Notes: generated by a model not told the origin, from the sequence alone. 64,000 nucleotides of DNA from Planococcus soli (GCF_016881065.1 NZ_WXYN01000007.1:124001-188000), one strand, 5' to 3'. Shown: positions 44,360 through 53,478, counted from the stretch's first letter. Numbers and translations: made by a program.

Positions 44360-45079
44360 ATGGAAACCTGGTTTGCGGCGACATCCACCCATTCTTTTGA
44401 CCCTTTTTCGTGGAACCACCTGCTTATATTAGCAATCGCTGCCATAGGAATTATTCTTCTTATTTCCGTGAAAGAACGATTAATGGAGGAAAAAAAGCTG
44501 TTCCGCTCATTGCGCTGGCCACTTCTCGCCATTCTGATCATTTCAGAATTCTCCTATCATTATTGGGCGATTACAAATGAGGTTTGGCATTTTAGCGGAC
44601 GCATGCCGCTGCACCTGTGCGGAATAGCTTCTCTTACAGCAATGATCGGCCTGTTGACTATGCGGCCCATATGGATTCAACTCTCTTTTTTTATCGGGAT
44701 AGTACCTGCTTTTTTGGCTTTGATCACGCCGGATCTTCCATATGATTATCAGCATTTCCGTTTTTGGAAATTCTTTATTCATCATGTCGCCATTCCCTGG
44801 TCTTGCTTATTTTTGGCATTATGCCGCCCGGATGCCATTACCTTACGTTCGGTCTTTTCCACCTATGCATTGGTATTAGCTTATGCAGCGCTGATCGGTT
44901 TCTGGATCAATCCATTGACTGAATCCAACTTCCTATATTTGATGCAGCGTCCAAAGACCACTTCTCCGCTCGATTTCTTTGGAGAAGGTTTATGGTATTA
45001 CATCAACTTATGTCTGGCTGCTTTTCTACTGTTTTTTGTTCAATATTTGGTGTTTCGAAAATTCATAAAAAATTCTTGA
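44360..45079 (+). CDS. TIGR02206 (YwaF-like) membrane protein
   Basis: A 239-residue protein with about seven membrane helices. The family pattern includes SWNHLLILAIA at the start, the charged block GRMPLHLCGIAS in the third helix region and DLPYDYQHFRFWKFFIHHV in the middle. YwaF-type proteins are common in Firmicutes and of unknown function. GGTAGGAGG precedes the ATG. A 350-base gap upstream contains element copy B. Confidence 0.8.
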   Translation: METWFAATSTHSFDPFSWNHLLILAIAAIGIILLISVKERLMEEKKLFRSLRWPLLAILIISEFSYHYWAITNEVWHFSGRMPLHLCGIASLTAMIGLLTMRPIWIQLSFFIGIVPAFLALITPDLPYDYQHFRFWKFFIHHVAIPWSCLFLALCRPDAITLRSVFSTYALVLAYAALIGFWINPLTESNFLYLMQRPKTTSPLDFFGEGLWYYINLCLAAFLLFFVQYLVFRKFIKNS

Positions 45080-45084
45080 TGCTG

Positions 45085-46002
45085 TTAATCCATGTCGAAG
45101 TATTCATTAACTAAATCCCCATTGACGCCAATGGCTACGGCACTTCCTTCACCAGCTGCAATAACCAGTTGGGAAGGAACGATCAATGAGGCATCGCCTG
45201 CCGCATACACGTTCCAGACATTTGTCCGCCCATAATCATCCGTCAAAATGCCTCCATGTGTGTTGATCTTACAGCCGAGTTCCTTGGCGAAGGGAGCAGC
45301 ATGGCTCCATATAGGTGTGACAAAACCGCCAACACGATCAATCAAAGTTCCATCTTCTAGTCTAACGCTGCGTAATTGTCCATTGTCGCCTTCAAGGCCG
45401 CCTATTACATCTTCCACCACCTTGATGCCTTTTCGAAGCAGTTTTTGCTTATCTTTTTCTTCCAATCGTCCTTCTCCATTTGTAAAAACGATTAAGTCAC
45501 GGCTCCACGTATAGATTTTTTTCGCCAATTCAAATACCTGCTTATCAGCAATGACTGCCAGCGGTTGATCGCGCAACTCCCAACCGTCGCAATACGGGCA
45601 GCTGAATAAACTGGTGCCATAAAATTTTTCAATATCCGGAATGTTCGGCAGTTGTTCTTTTAGTCCAGCCGCAATAATGATTTTTATGCTGTGAAAAACA
45701 TCTCCACTCTCAGTGGCCAATTCATAATGCGCTTCAGAAATGCGTTTCACACTGATGATGCGCTGCTTTTTCATGTCCACACAATCGTATTTGGCGATTT
45801 CCTCGCGGCCCAGGCGTTTGAGTTCTTCCGGTTCGATGCCATCCCGCGTTATAAAGCCATGCGATTTTCTTGTCACTAAATTGCGTCCGTTGTCGTCGTC
45901 AAAAAGTAAAGTCTTTCTTCTGGATCTCCCCAATACCAATGCAGCATTCAGTCCCGCAGGCCCACCTCCTATTATCGCGCAATCATATATCATATCACTC
46001 AT
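45085..46002 (-). CDS. Thioredoxin-reductase-like NAD(P)/FAD oxidoreductase
   Basis: A 305-residue two-dinucleotide-domain flavoprotein. FAD motif GGGPAGLNAAL starts at residue 12; the redox pair is C135-P-Y-C138 in SCPYCDGW; the C-terminal FAD contact is NVYAAGDAS. The NAD(P) half has IADKQVFELAKK in place of a clear GxGxxG, so cofactor binding may be weak or altered. It is not TrxB itself by context. It converges with the YwaF-like gene, five bases apart. Confidence 0.82.
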   Translation of the reverse strand: MSDMIYDCAIIGGGPAGLNAALVLGRSRRKTLLFDDDNGRNLVTRKSHGFITRDGIEPEELKRLGREEIAKYDCVDMKKQRIISVKRISEAHYELATESGDVFHSIKIIIAAGLKEQLPNIPDIEKFYGTSLFSCPYCDGWELRDQPLAVIADKQVFELAKKIYTWSRDLIVFTNGEGRLEEKDKQKLLRKGIKVVEDVIGGLEGDNGQLRSVRLEDGTLIDRVGGFVTPIWSHAAPFAKELGCKINTHGGILTDDYGRTNVWNVYAAGDASLIVPSQLVIAAGEGSAVAIGVNGDLVNEYFDMD

Positions 46003-46084
46003 CCTTTATTGTCGTTTCCATCGGAATTTCCCGTTTCTCTTCTATACTAAACAAACGCTTCGGTTGTTTTTTGATTTACGCAAA

Positions 46085-46117
46085 AAAAAAAGGCTCCCTT
46101 TTCAGGAGCCTTTTTTG
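46085..46117. terminator. hisC terminator
   Basis: AAAAGGCTCC/GGAGCCTTTT has T runs on both sides. Confidence 0.85.
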
Positions 46118-47227
46118 CTAAGCCTGTTTAACCAATAACCCCGTTAAGGCATCAATGAAAAATTGGTTTTCCTCCGGTGTTCCGACAGAAACCCGTACAT
46201 ACTCGGGCAAATCCCAAATTTTTCCGTACCGGACAATTACGCCTTTTGCCATTAATTCTTTGTACAGTTTTTCTCCATCTTCACCTATTCGAACCAATAC
46301 AAAGTTCGCCATGCTTTCGATATATGTCAATCCCAGCTCGTCGAAAGCTTTGTACAATTGTTCCCGGCCGGCTTTGTTGGCATTTTGGGAAGTCATTACA
46401 TGCTCAGTGTCTTCAATTGCTGCTGTTGCTGCAATTTGCGCTAAGGTATTGACGTTAAATGGTTCTTTCACTTTTAAAATCGACTGAATGATCGGTTCAG
46501 AGGCAATCCCGAATCCTACCCGCACTCCGGCAATGCCGTAAATCTTCGAGAACGTTTGCAGCGTAAGGACCGGGTATCCAGCATTGATGTACTCGATGCC
46601 GTTTGTGTAATCTGCAGCGTCTGCAAAGTGATTATAGGCAGCATCGATCACCACCAATACGTTATCAATCGCTTCCACCAGTTTATCCAGATCTGTTTTG
46701 GACATGTATGTGCCTGTTGGGTTGTTCGGTGAACAAACGTAAATAATTTTGGTTTTTTCTGTAACCGCGGCAATCATTGCATCGACATCAAATTCAAAGC
46801 CTTCCGCAAATTTTACCGGAACAACTGTCGCGCCCATAATGTGTGCGCCAAAATCATATTCGCTGAACGACGGAGACGGCACAATCACTTCGTCCCCTTC
46901 TTCAAGGAACGCTTCAGAAATCAGTGTAATCAATTCGTCTGCCCCATTGGTCGGAATGACTTGCTTTGGATTGACATGAAACTCGTTGGCAATCGCTTTT
47001 TTCAATGCGCTGGCATCCGCATCAGGGTAGCGGTTCAATTCTGACAGGCCATTTTGGATGGCTGCTACCGCTTTTGGAGATGGGCCATGTGGATTTTCAT
47101 TGGAGGCCAATTTAATGACGCGTTCCAATCCCAATTCTTTCTGCACTTCCCAAATCGGCTTTCCAGGCGAGTAAGGCTGGATTTTTTCTAAAGTTTTGCG
47201 TGCTTTAATATTATTTGAACTGGTCAT
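46118..47227 (-). CDS. hisC: Histidinol-phosphate aminotransferase
   Basis: A 369-residue class I/II aminotransferase using PLP, for the histidine pathway (and often tyrosine/phenylalanine in Bacillus). Motifs are LASNENPHGPS near residue 40-50, SPNNPTGT, the PLP lysine K228 in TFSKIYGIAG and R in VRVGFG. It is monocistronic here, away from other his or aro genes. GGAGGAATTTC precedes the ATG. A fully separate 324-base upstream gap suggests its own control. Confidence 0.9.
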   Translation of the reverse strand: MTSSNNIKARKTLEKIQPYSPGKPIWEVQKELGLERVIKLASNENPHGPSPKAVAAIQNGLSELNRYPDADASALKKAIANEFHVNPKQVIPTNGADELITLISEAFLEEGDEVIVPSPSFSEYDFGAHIMGATVVPVKFAEGFEFDVDAMIAAVTEKTKIIYVCSPNNPTGTYMSKTDLDKLVEAIDNVLVVIDAAYNHFADAADYTNGIEYINAGYPVLTLQTFSKIYGIAGVRVGFGIASEPIIQSILKVKEPFNVNTLAQIAATAAIEDTEHVMTSQNANKAGREQLYKAFDELGLTYIESMANFVLVRIGEDGEKLYKELMAKGVIVRYGKIWDLPEYVRVSVGTPEENQFFIDALTGLLVKQA

Positions 47228-47538
47228 TGAAATTCCTCCAAAAGATGTAAGTGATGGATCATTATTTATATTCTTATAATCATATCAGCCTCGGCGGGCA
47301 AATCAACTGAAAAAACCGCGAAGTATTGCAAGCTCCTTCTAATTCGGCCAAAGCGATGGGTGGATACATGAGTTTTAAACTAAGACAGGAAAAGAATCAT
47401 CCCTAAACCAAACGTTTCTCAAGACTTTTTCTCTCTCCTCCCTTATTATACAGAATTGCGGCATTATTTGAACACACCTATCCAACTATTTGTGCGGGAT
47501 AATGAAATATGGTTTACTGTTAAACAGACTAAGATATA
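47228..47538. other. Divergent intergenic region, hisC to SurA-like gene
   Basis: About 310 bases hold the promoters of the two divergent genes. It is AT-rich with no clear repeat, riboswitch or ORF of note; I could not identify a hairpin leader for hisC. Confidence 0.5.
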
Positions 47539-47551
47539 GAGGAGTTTGGCC

Positions 47552-48265
47552 ATGATCAAGAAAATGAAATTCGCATTTGCCCCTTTTCTGCTATTGCTGA
47601 TATTGGGTGCATGTTCTGATAATGAAGAGGCGGCAGCTCCTGCAGAAGAAGCAACAGCCGAGACAGCCCCTGCAGAATCATCCCTTGAATTGCCCGCTCA
47701 GGAAGATGTCGTGGTTATTGTGGACGGGGAAGAAATTTTAGGCAATGTCTACAATAGTGTAGCACGCCAGCTGGAAACGACATTGGCATCCCAAGGACAC
47801 GCCGCATCAGAAGACACTGGTGAGATGGTGAAGGAACAAGCGCTGTCTGTACTGGTGGGCAATAAAGTAATTTTGAATGACGCAGAGGAAAAAGGCTATG
47901 AAGCTGACGAAGAGACTGTTAAAGAACGCCTCGAAGATTTGAAAGGGCAATTTGAATCGGAAGAAGCTATGAACGAAGCGCTGGAGCAAACCGGTTTTAC
48001 ACTGGACGATATGGAAGTGCAACTCCGCGAACAACTAGTATATGAACAATATGTTGCAGAAGAAATCAAACCAGTTGAAGTGACCGATGAAGAAGTACAG
48101 GAAGCTTACGATGGTTTTGTTGAGACTTCTGAAGAAGAAGTTCCTGCCTTGGAAGAAATGGAACCGAATATCCGCCAGTCTCTTGAAGAGGAGAACACAC
48201 AAGATGCAGTATTCACCCGCATTGAAGAACTGAAAGAATCTGCTGAAGTGGAAGTTAAAATATAA
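47552..48265 (+). CDS. SurA-N-domain lipoprotein
   Basis: A 237-residue secreted lipoprotein. The signal peptide ends at the lipobox ILGACSDN, then an Ala/Glu/Pro-rich linker to about residue 45, then a SurA/PrsA-type N-terminal helical chaperone domain (GEMVKEQALSVLVGNKVI, FTLDDMEVQLREQL). The parvulin rotamase domain is missing; only a short acidic helical tail follows. So it may be a foldase-like chaperone without isomerase activity. GAGGAG is seven bases before the ATG at 47552; TTG at 47546 is less likely. Confidence 0.8.
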   Translation: MIKKMKFAFAPFLLLLILGACSDNEEAAAPAEEATAETAPAESSLELPAQEDVVVIVDGEEILGNVYNSVARQLETTLASQGHAASEDTGEMVKEQALSVLVGNKVILNDAEEKGYEADEETVKERLEDLKGQFESEEAMNEALEQTGFTLDDMEVQLREQLVYEQYVAEEIKPVEVTDEEVQEAYDGFVETSEEEVPALEEMEPNIRQSLEEENTQDAVFTRIEELKESAEVEVKI

Positions 48266-48267
48266 AC

Positions 48268-48304
48268 AAAAACATCCTGCTCAAAATTGAGCAGGATGTT
48301 TTTG
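48268..48304. terminator. Bidirectional terminator
   Basis: AAAACATCCTGCTC/GAGCAGGATGTTTT with a six-base loop lies between convergent genes. Confidence 0.9.
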
Positions 48305-48307
48305 AAA

Positions 48308-48589
48308 TTATGCCAGTTTTTCTGAACAGTAAGCAAGAATTTCTTCTTCTTCCTCATCTTCGAGTCCGAATTCAAGCGCGCCTCTTGTTTGCTTGTCAAT
48401 AAAGTTGTAATGCGCTATGCGGGCACCGGTTTCTTCTGCAGCTATAATGACGCGCAGTTCCAAGCCGCCCTCAGTATATAATTCGTCATCTTCATCAACT
48501 TCGACATTCAACAAAAACTCGTAACGATCGCCTACCATGATGCCTGTAGGGTCGTTGATTTTGTGGAATACATAATCTGTAATTTGCAT
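48308..48589 (-). CDS. Small protein, DUF6509-like
   Basis: A 93-residue acidic protein: YVFHKINDPTGIMVGDRYEF at the start, a beta-rich middle (LELRVIIAAEETGARIAHYN) and an acidic C-terminal helix EEEEEILAYC. The layout fits a small family known in Bacillaceae (recalled as DUF6509), with no known role. GGAGGTG precedes the ATG. The name should be treated as tentative. Confidence 0.6.
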   Translation of the reverse strand: MQITDYVFHKINDPTGIMVGDRYEFLLNVEVDEDDELYTEGGLELRVIIAAEETGARIAHYNFIDKQTRGALEFGLEDEEEEEILAYCSEKLA

Positions 48590-48658
48590 TGTAACACCTC
48601 CGTTCTTCTATTCTAGCGTGTCCGCGCCTTTTTGGACAGTTGCATCGCAAAATAAAGC

Positions 48659-48683
48659 GTTTAATGCATTGTCAAAAGGGAAC
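48659..48683 (+). promoter_or_regulatory. Candidate SigB promoter of the SDR gene
   Basis: GTTTAA at 48659, a 13-base spacer and GGGAAC at 48678 fit the SigB consensus well. Confidence 0.6.
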
Positions 48684-48720
48684 ATATATGGGGTGAAGAC
48701 AATTAAAGGAGTGGAATCGA

Positions 48721-49368
48721 ATGAACGTATTAGTTATTGGAGCAAACGGTCAAGTCGGCCGCAACGTTGTCAAAGAATTAGCCGAATCAAACCACAAAGC
48801 TACTGCAATGGTCCGCAAAGAAGATCAGGTAGATAAAATGAAAGAACTTGGAGCTTCTAAAGTAGTGCTTGCGGATCTCGAGGAAGATTTCAGCGAGGCC
48901 TTTGATGGCGTCGACGCTGTCATTTTTGCAGCAGGTTCCGGCCCTTCAACTGGAGCTGACAAAACCCTCACCATCGATTTATGGAGCTCTGTCAAAGCAG
49001 CCCAGTATGCAAAGGATAAAGGCGTGAAACGCTTTGTACAATTAGGTTCAGTGGGATCAAATGATCCGGATGCCGGCGGCGAGGCAATGAAGCCTTATCT
49101 CGTAGCCAAACGGACAGCGGATGACTTGCTGCAGGCAACCGATTTGGATTACACGATCGTTCGCCCTGGAGCACTTTCAGACGAAGACAAGTCCGGGAAG
49201 ATTGAAGTGTCTCTCAATGGATTTTCTTCTTTAGAAGGAAGATCCATTCCAAGAGCGGATGTTGCACACGTCCTGGTTGAAGTGCTTGACCGCAGCAATA
49301 CTTACAACAAAGTGTTTGAAGTACTGCAAGGCGAGCAGCCAGCCAGTGGACAACTAGATTCTTTATAG
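48721..49368 (+). CDS. NAD(P)-binding SDR-like protein (YhfK type)
   Basis: A 215-residue atypical short-chain dehydrogenase of the NmrA/YhfK group. The cofactor motif GANGQVGRNVVKEL is at residues 7-20, followed by VIFAAGSGPSTGADKT and the tail pattern YTIVRPGALSDE. The catalytic Tyr-x3-Lys is replaced by YLVAKR, so it may act as a redox sensor or isomerase-type protein. AAGGAGTGG precedes the ATG, and a SigB-type promoter lies about 40 bases upstream. Confidence 0.8.
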   Translation: MNVLVIGANGQVGRNVVKELAESNHKATAMVRKEDQVDKMKELGASKVVLADLEEDFSEAFDGVDAVIFAAGSGPSTGADKTLTIDLWSSVKAAQYAKDKGVKRFVQLGSVGSNDPDAGGEAMKPYLVAKRTADDLLQATDLDYTIVRPGALSDEDKSGKIEVSLNGFSSLEGRSIPRADVAHVLVEVLDRSNTYNKVFEVLQGEQPASGQLDSL

Positions 49369-49388
49369 AACAAAGTCGAATAGCAAGT

Positions 49389-49420
49389 AAAAAAGAGCGG
49401 ATGGATTTCCGCTCTTTTTT
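49389..49420. terminator. Terminator of the YhfK-like gene
   Basis: AAAAAAGAGCGGA/TCCGCTCTTTTTT with a short loop. Confidence 0.9.
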
Positions 49421-49462
49421 GTGTTAAAATAGGCATTACGATAACTAGAGGACGTGATAAGC

Positions 49463-49846
49463 ATGATTAATATCCAACCACCAAAAGCGGATGTGACGAT
49501 TACACAGCGCAAACAGGAAATTACAGGTGACGAAGCTGTCATCAAACCGTTATTCGGCTTTATCGATCTGCACGATATTCCACGCGATAAAGGCGGCATC
49601 ATCCAATTTTTCAACCACAGCGGAGAGCTGCTGTTTGTCGGAAAAGCCCGCAAACTTCGCCAGCGTGTGAAAAAGCATTTCGAAGATTCGGTTTCACCGT
49701 TGAAAAACCATCGCGAAGAAGTATACCGCATCACCGTTTCTATCGTGGAAGACCCAATGGAGCGCGATATTTACGAAACGTATTTGATCAATACACAAAA
49801 AGCCAAATACAATGTTGATAAAGTCTTTTATCAAGAACAAGAATAA
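49463..49846 (+). CDS. GIY-YIG nuclease-like protein (UvrC N-domain type)
   Basis: A 127-residue protein. The single GIY-YIG-like domain reads GIIQFFNHSGELLFVGKARKLRQRVKKHF at about residues 44-72 (core VGKARKLRQRV), with the family glutamate in DIYETYLINT near the end. The first GIY is replaced by IIQ. Similar small proteins are annotated as nucleotide excision repair endonuclease relatives, but the DNA-binding domain of UvrC is absent. The ATG at 49463 follows AGAGGA; a GTG at 49454 is also in frame. Confidence 0.7.
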   Translation: MINIQPPKADVTITQRKQEITGDEAVIKPLFGFIDLHDIPRDKGGIIQFFNHSGELLFVGKARKLRQRVKKHFEDSVSPLKNHREEVYRITVSIVEDPMERDIYETYLINTQKAKYNVDKVFYQEQE

Positions 49847-49847
49847 G

Positions 49848-49880
49848 AAAAACGGAGGCCCTTGGGCTTCCGTTTTTTTC
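49848..49880. terminator. Terminator of the GIY-YIG gene
   Basis: AAAAACGGAGGCCC/GGGCTTCCGTTTTT has T on the plus strand. Confidence 0.85.
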
Positions 49881-49885
49881 TTTAG

Positions 49886-50308
49886 TTACTCTGTCAGCCA
49901 TTTTTCAAAATAATGATGGCTATGCCCTTCCGGAAAATCTTTTATTGCACCAAATTCCGAAAAGCCCTGCTTTTTATAAAATTCCGGGGCTTGAAAACTT
50001 AAGGTATCAACGATCATCAATCGATGGCCTTTGCTGCGTGCATAAACTTCCGCTTTAGCCATCAGCTTTGCGGCAATGCGCTGGCCTCTGGCGGCTGGAT
50101 CGACCCACAGAAAATCGATGTGCAAATGCCGCCAGAATCCGGTAGCCGTTAATCCACCTATAATTTCTTCCGACTCATTGCGGACGATAAAACTCATTTG
50201 TTCAAATTGAGATTTGTTTTCTCCCGGTAAACTGGCATTATTGTATTCGATGACCTTTTTCCGAATAAAATCACGATCCTCTGCCACTTCCTGCCGAATG
50301 ATTTTCAT
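49886..50308 (-). CDS. GNAT-family N-acetyltransferase
   Basis: A 140-residue acetyl-CoA-dependent transferase. The acetyl-CoA loop is VDPAARGQRIAAKLMAKAE at about residues 73-91, with R-G-Q-R-I matching the Q/RxxGxG/A motif. The end reads FYKKQGFSEFG. GAGGAGGAAGC precedes the ATG at 50308; the longer frame to 50338 has no binding site. It is divergent from the DDAH-like gene. The acceptor is unknown. Confidence 0.8.
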   Translation of the reverse strand: MKIIRQEVAEDRDFIRKKVIEYNNASLPGENKSQFEQMSFIVRNESEEIIGGLTATGFWRHLHIDFLWVDPAARGQRIAAKLMAKAEVYARSKGHRLMIVDTLSFQAPEFYKKQGFSEFGAIKDFPEGHSHHYFEKWLTE

Positions 50309-50458
50309 TAAAATGCTTCCTCCTCTTAGTTGATCCAACTGCCTTTTTCCATTTTCTCATTGTTCACTTCTTTTGTGCATCTTCTTGTGCTGCAATGTTT
50401 TAATTTACCATCCAAAAGGAATACAGGGTTAATAACTACGTTTTTTGGAGGAACCCAT

Positions 50459-51313
50459 ATGTCGTCTTATATAAAAGAAAGTACATCCGCCCGCTGCCAA
50501 AGCGAATATGATCCGCTCCGGCGCGTGCTGCTATGCCCGCCACGCTATATGGAGATAAAAGATGTCATCAATGACGTACAGAAAAGATACAAAGATGAAA
50601 ACATCAATGTGGACAAAGCGCTCCATCAGCACAATGAGTTTATCCACGCATTGAACGATCAAGGTATTCTAACCGATTTGATCGAACCGTCTGAGGAATA
50701 CCCGGAACAAGTTTTCACACGTGACATTGGGTTCACCATTGGAGAAACGGTCTTCATCAGTGAAATGGCTTCTGAAATCCGCCAAGGAGAAGAACAGGAA
50801 CTTCGAAAGTGGATGGAGGCACATGACATCAACTTTAAACAGTTGACAGGCCATCGCATTGAAGGCGGCGACGTCATTATCGACCGCGATACTGTCTTTG
50901 TCGGCGTCAGCAGCCGCACTTCCAAAAAAGCCATCCGTGATCTGCAACTCGAACTGCCGGATTTTGAAGTCATACCTGTTTCTTTTAATGAAAAATATCT
51001 TCACCTTGACTGTGTTTTCAATATCCTATCGCCAACTGAAGCACTGATTTTTCCGGAAGCGCTCGACATGGCTACTGTCCAGATGCTTGCAGAACGCTAT
51101 ACACTGATCCGTGTCAACGAAAAAGAACAGTTTGCCCTCGGCACCAATGTACTGTCCATCGGCGACCGAAAAGTTTTCAGCCAGCCGCAAAACCAGCAGG
51201 TCAATAAGCAATTGACTGCCCGAGGCTTTCATGTAATCGAAGTCGATTATTCGGAAATCATCAAATCAGGTGGAGCTTTCCGCTGCTGCACCATGCCGTT
51301 GATCCGTGCATAA
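50459..51313 (+). CDS. Dimethylarginine dimethylaminohydrolase-like amidinohydrolase
   Basis: A 284-residue penta-beta-propeller enzyme of the arginine-modifying superfamily (YkgA-like). The catalytic residues are visible: E135-G-G-D, H182 in HLDCVF, and a cysteine pair C276-C277 in GGAFRCCTM, of which one is the nucleophile. Substrate may be dimethylarginine, arginine or an amidino compound. The ATG at 50459 follows GGAGGAACCC; the 43-residue upstream extension in frame is hydrophobic with no binding site and is not included. Confidence 0.82.
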   Translation: MSSYIKESTSARCQSEYDPLRRVLLCPPRYMEIKDVINDVQKRYKDENINVDKALHQHNEFIHALNDQGILTDLIEPSEEYPEQVFTRDIGFTIGETVFISEMASEIRQGEEQELRKWMEAHDINFKQLTGHRIEGGDVIIDRDTVFVGVSSRTSKKAIRDLQLELPDFEVIPVSFNEKYLHLDCVFNILSPTEALIFPEALDMATVQMLAERYTLIRVNEKEQFALGTNVLSIGDRKVFSQPQNQQVNKQLTARGFHVIEVDYSEIIKSGGAFRCCTMPLIRA

Positions 51314-51359
51314 GTATTTGATCCAATATGAACTGCCCAATTGTCTTTCAACCCATAAT

Positions 51360-51392
51360 TAAAATCCCAAGCCGCAATGGCTTGGGATTTTC
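51360..51392. terminator. Bidirectional terminator
   Basis: AAAATCCCAAGCC/GGCTTGGGATTTT lies between DDAH-like and trpG. Confidence 0.9.
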
Positions 51393-51400
51393 TGTGTATT

Positions 51401-52000
51401 CTATAGACGACTCACAGCTTTCTGACCTTGCTGAACCTGCTCAATAAATTCTTTCATCAGCTCTACCCCATCAGGCGTCCCTATCGACTCAGGATGGAAT
51501 TGGATGCCATAGACGGGATAGTCCCGGTGTTTCACAGCCATGATCGTATCGTCATCGAGTGCCCGTGATTGGACAACTAAACAGTCAGCCAATGTTTCCG
51601 GTTCTAGCACAAGTGAATGATACCGCATAACCGGAAGCGGCTGCGGCATATTTCTGAACAGCCCTTGATGATCGTGTGCCACCTCGGAGACTTTGCCGTG
51701 GCGTATAAAAGGAGCTTGAACCACCTTGCCGCCAAACGCCGCGCCAATCAGCTGCTGACCTAAACAAATACCCAGAATTGGAACCGATCGATGCAATTCT
51801 TGAATCAGCTCAATCGAGTCCGGCAATTCCAGTGGATGGCCAGGCCCCGGTGACAGGATGATGGCTTGCGGGTTTTTCGCTTTGATGTCATCGATGGTCA
51901 GAACACCTGAACGGACCACTTCGACTTCAACGCCCATAGCAGCAACAGCCTGATAAATGTTATAAGTAAACGAATCGTAATGATCGATTAATAAAATCAT
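51401..52000 (-). CDS. trpG: Anthranilate synthase glutamine amidotransferase subunit
   Basis: A 199-residue class I glutaminase that supplies ammonia to TrpE. Catalytic triad: C79 in LGICLGQQL, H169 and E171 in QFHPES. PabA/TrpG proteins are nearly identical in sequence; in many Bacillales one protein serves both anthranilate and aminodeoxychorismate synthases. Its start overlaps the trpE stop by four bases, and control by a Trp T-box upstream of trpE supports the tryptophan role. Confidence 0.88.
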   Translation of the reverse strand: MILLIDHYDSFTYNIYQAVAAMGVEVEVVRSGVLTIDDIKAKNPQAIILSPGPGHPLELPDSIELIQELHRSVPILGICLGQQLIGAAFGGKVVQAPFIRHGKVSEVAHDHQGLFRNMPQPLPVMRYHSLVLEPETLADCLVVQSRALDDDTIMAVKHRDYPVYGIQFHPESIGTPDGVELMKEFIEQVQQGQKAVSRL

Positions 52001-53349
52001 CCGAACACCTCCGTAAGAGAACGCGCCTTATGCAGCGTTTCCTCGTATTCTGCCTGTGGATCCGAATCAAAAACAATGCCGGCCCCCGCTTGGACATGGA
52101 CCATTTCATCCTTGACTACAAAAGTGCGGATCGCCAATGCGACATCCAGGTTGCCGTTGAACCCTAAGTAGCCGATAGCTCCTCCGTAGACCCCTCTGCG
52201 CTCTTCTTCAAATTCCTGTATCAATTGCATCGCCCGCACTTTAGGAGCGCCTGAGACTGTCCCCGCTGGCAAACAGGATACCAATGCATCTAACGGGTGC
52301 ATTTTGTTGTCGAGCTCACCTGTCACTTCCGATACCAGGTGCATAACATGCTGGTATTTTTCGATGACCATATACTTTGGCACTTCGACCGTTCCAATTT
52401 GCGCGACCCGCCCTACATCATTGCGGCTGAGATCCACCAGCATTTTGTGTTCCGCCTGCTCTTTTTCATCCCCCGCCAGCTCTTCCGCCAACTGTCCATC
52501 TTCGTCTGCAGTCCTGCCGCGTTTACGGGTACCTGCAATCGGATTGGTCACCATATGACTCCCCCGGATCGTCAACAAGCTTTCCGGCGAGGCTCCTACA
52601 ATGGCATAATCGTCGAAATCGATGAAGAATTGATAAGGAGACGGATTTTGTTTGCGCAATTTCCGGTACAGGGTAAACGCATCTCCTTTATAGCTCGCAG
52701 ACAAGCGCTGCGACAAGACCAGCTGAAACACATCGCCTTTACGGATATGGTCTTTTGCCTGCTCCACCTGTTTGCGGAACAGAGCATCGCTGGTTTTGGA
52801 ATTGAATTGCAGGGATGCTTGGTCTGCTGCCGCTGTTGAAGGTTCCGGTACAGACAGTTGCTGCTCAATGTCATCCAGCTTGTCTTCAAACGATAAAATC
52901 GTCACATCATTTTTCACATGGTCGAATACCACGATGGTTTCATATATCTGCAAATGAATATCAGGCATCTGCAGGCTGTCTTGCTTAGGTGCTTTGATCG
53001 GTTCATAAACTTGAATGGCGTCATAGCCGATATAGCCGAGGGCACCGCCTGTAAAAGGCAGACCTTCCACCTCCGCTTCATAGCGGGGCATCAGATTTTT
53101 AATCAGCTCCAAAGGCTTGCCGTCATACACTTTTTCGGCACCTGTCCGGAAATCGATTTCCCGCAATTGCTGGCCGTGTCCGATATAGCCGATCGACGGG
53201 TTTGCTGCGATAAAAGAATAACGCCCGGTGACACTGGTCTTCAATGAACTTTCAAGCAGGCATTTGCGTTCTCCTGCCAACCGGTTAAACACCGCAATCG
53301 GCGTCAAGGAATCTCCATCAATTTTTCTCGTCTTCATTTCTTTGCTCAT
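51997..53349 (-). CDS. trpE: Anthranilate synthase component I
   Basis: A 450-residue chorismate-binding enzyme. The LLESS motif near residues 31-35 is the tryptophan feedback site, and the C-terminal chorismate domain has IAGTRKRGRTADED, HKMLVDLSRND and GTVSGAPKVRAMQLI. It overlaps trpG by four bases. An upstream leader carries a T-box with a UGG specifier, so transcription should rise when tRNA-Trp is uncharged. The rest of the trp pathway is not in the window. Start ATG at 53349 has GGAGATGAG upstream. Confidence 0.92.
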   Translation of the reverse strand: MSKEMKTRKIDGDSLTPIAVFNRLAGERKCLLESSLKTSVTGRYSFIAANPSIGYIGHGQQLREIDFRTGAEKVYDGKPLELIKNLMPRYEAEVEGLPFTGGALGYIGYDAIQVYEPIKAPKQDSLQMPDIHLQIYETIVVFDHVKNDVTILSFEDKLDDIEQQLSVPEPSTAAADQASLQFNSKTSDALFRKQVEQAKDHIRKGDVFQLVLSQRLSASYKGDAFTLYRKLRKQNPSPYQFFIDFDDYAIVGASPESLLTIRGSHMVTNPIAGTRKRGRTADEDGQLAEELAGDEKEQAEHKMLVDLSRNDVGRVAQIGTVEVPKYMVIEKYQHVMHLVSEVTGELDNKMHPLDALVSCLPAGTVSGAPKVRAMQLIQEFEEERRGVYGGAIGYLGFNGNLDVALAIRTFVVKDEMVHVQAGAGIVFDSDPQAEYEETLHKARSLTEVFG

Positions 53350-53433
53350 CTCGACTCATCTCCATTTCCTAGAAGGCAGCGGACGTTTAGAGTGTCCAGC
53401 GCCGCACCATTGGTTCTATTTTCTTGCTGAAAA

Positions 53434-53478
53434 ATAAAAAAGCCCCCTGCAGGAACAGAACTGTTCCTTGCAGAGGAC
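53434..53478 (-). terminator. Terminator arm of the T-box leader
   Basis: On the minus strand, CTGCAAGGAACAG/CTGTTCCTGCAG is followed by GGGGGCTTTTTT. It competes with the antiterminator that includes the T-box sequence. Confidence 0.85.

Noticed and set aside
47340-47420. Possible 16-codon leader peptide near hisC
   Set aside because: It is on the opposite strand to hisC, has no histidine run and no attenuator-like hairpins.
50330-50458. 43-residue N-terminal extension of the DDAH-like protein
   Set aside because: GGAGGAACCC directly precedes the internal ATG at 50459, and homologous proteins begin there.
53350-53433. Repeat-like sequence between the T-box terminator and trpE (GGCGCTGGACACTC)
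   Set aside because: It loosely recalls the tail of the 8.5 kb repeats, but only over a few bases; not enough to call.
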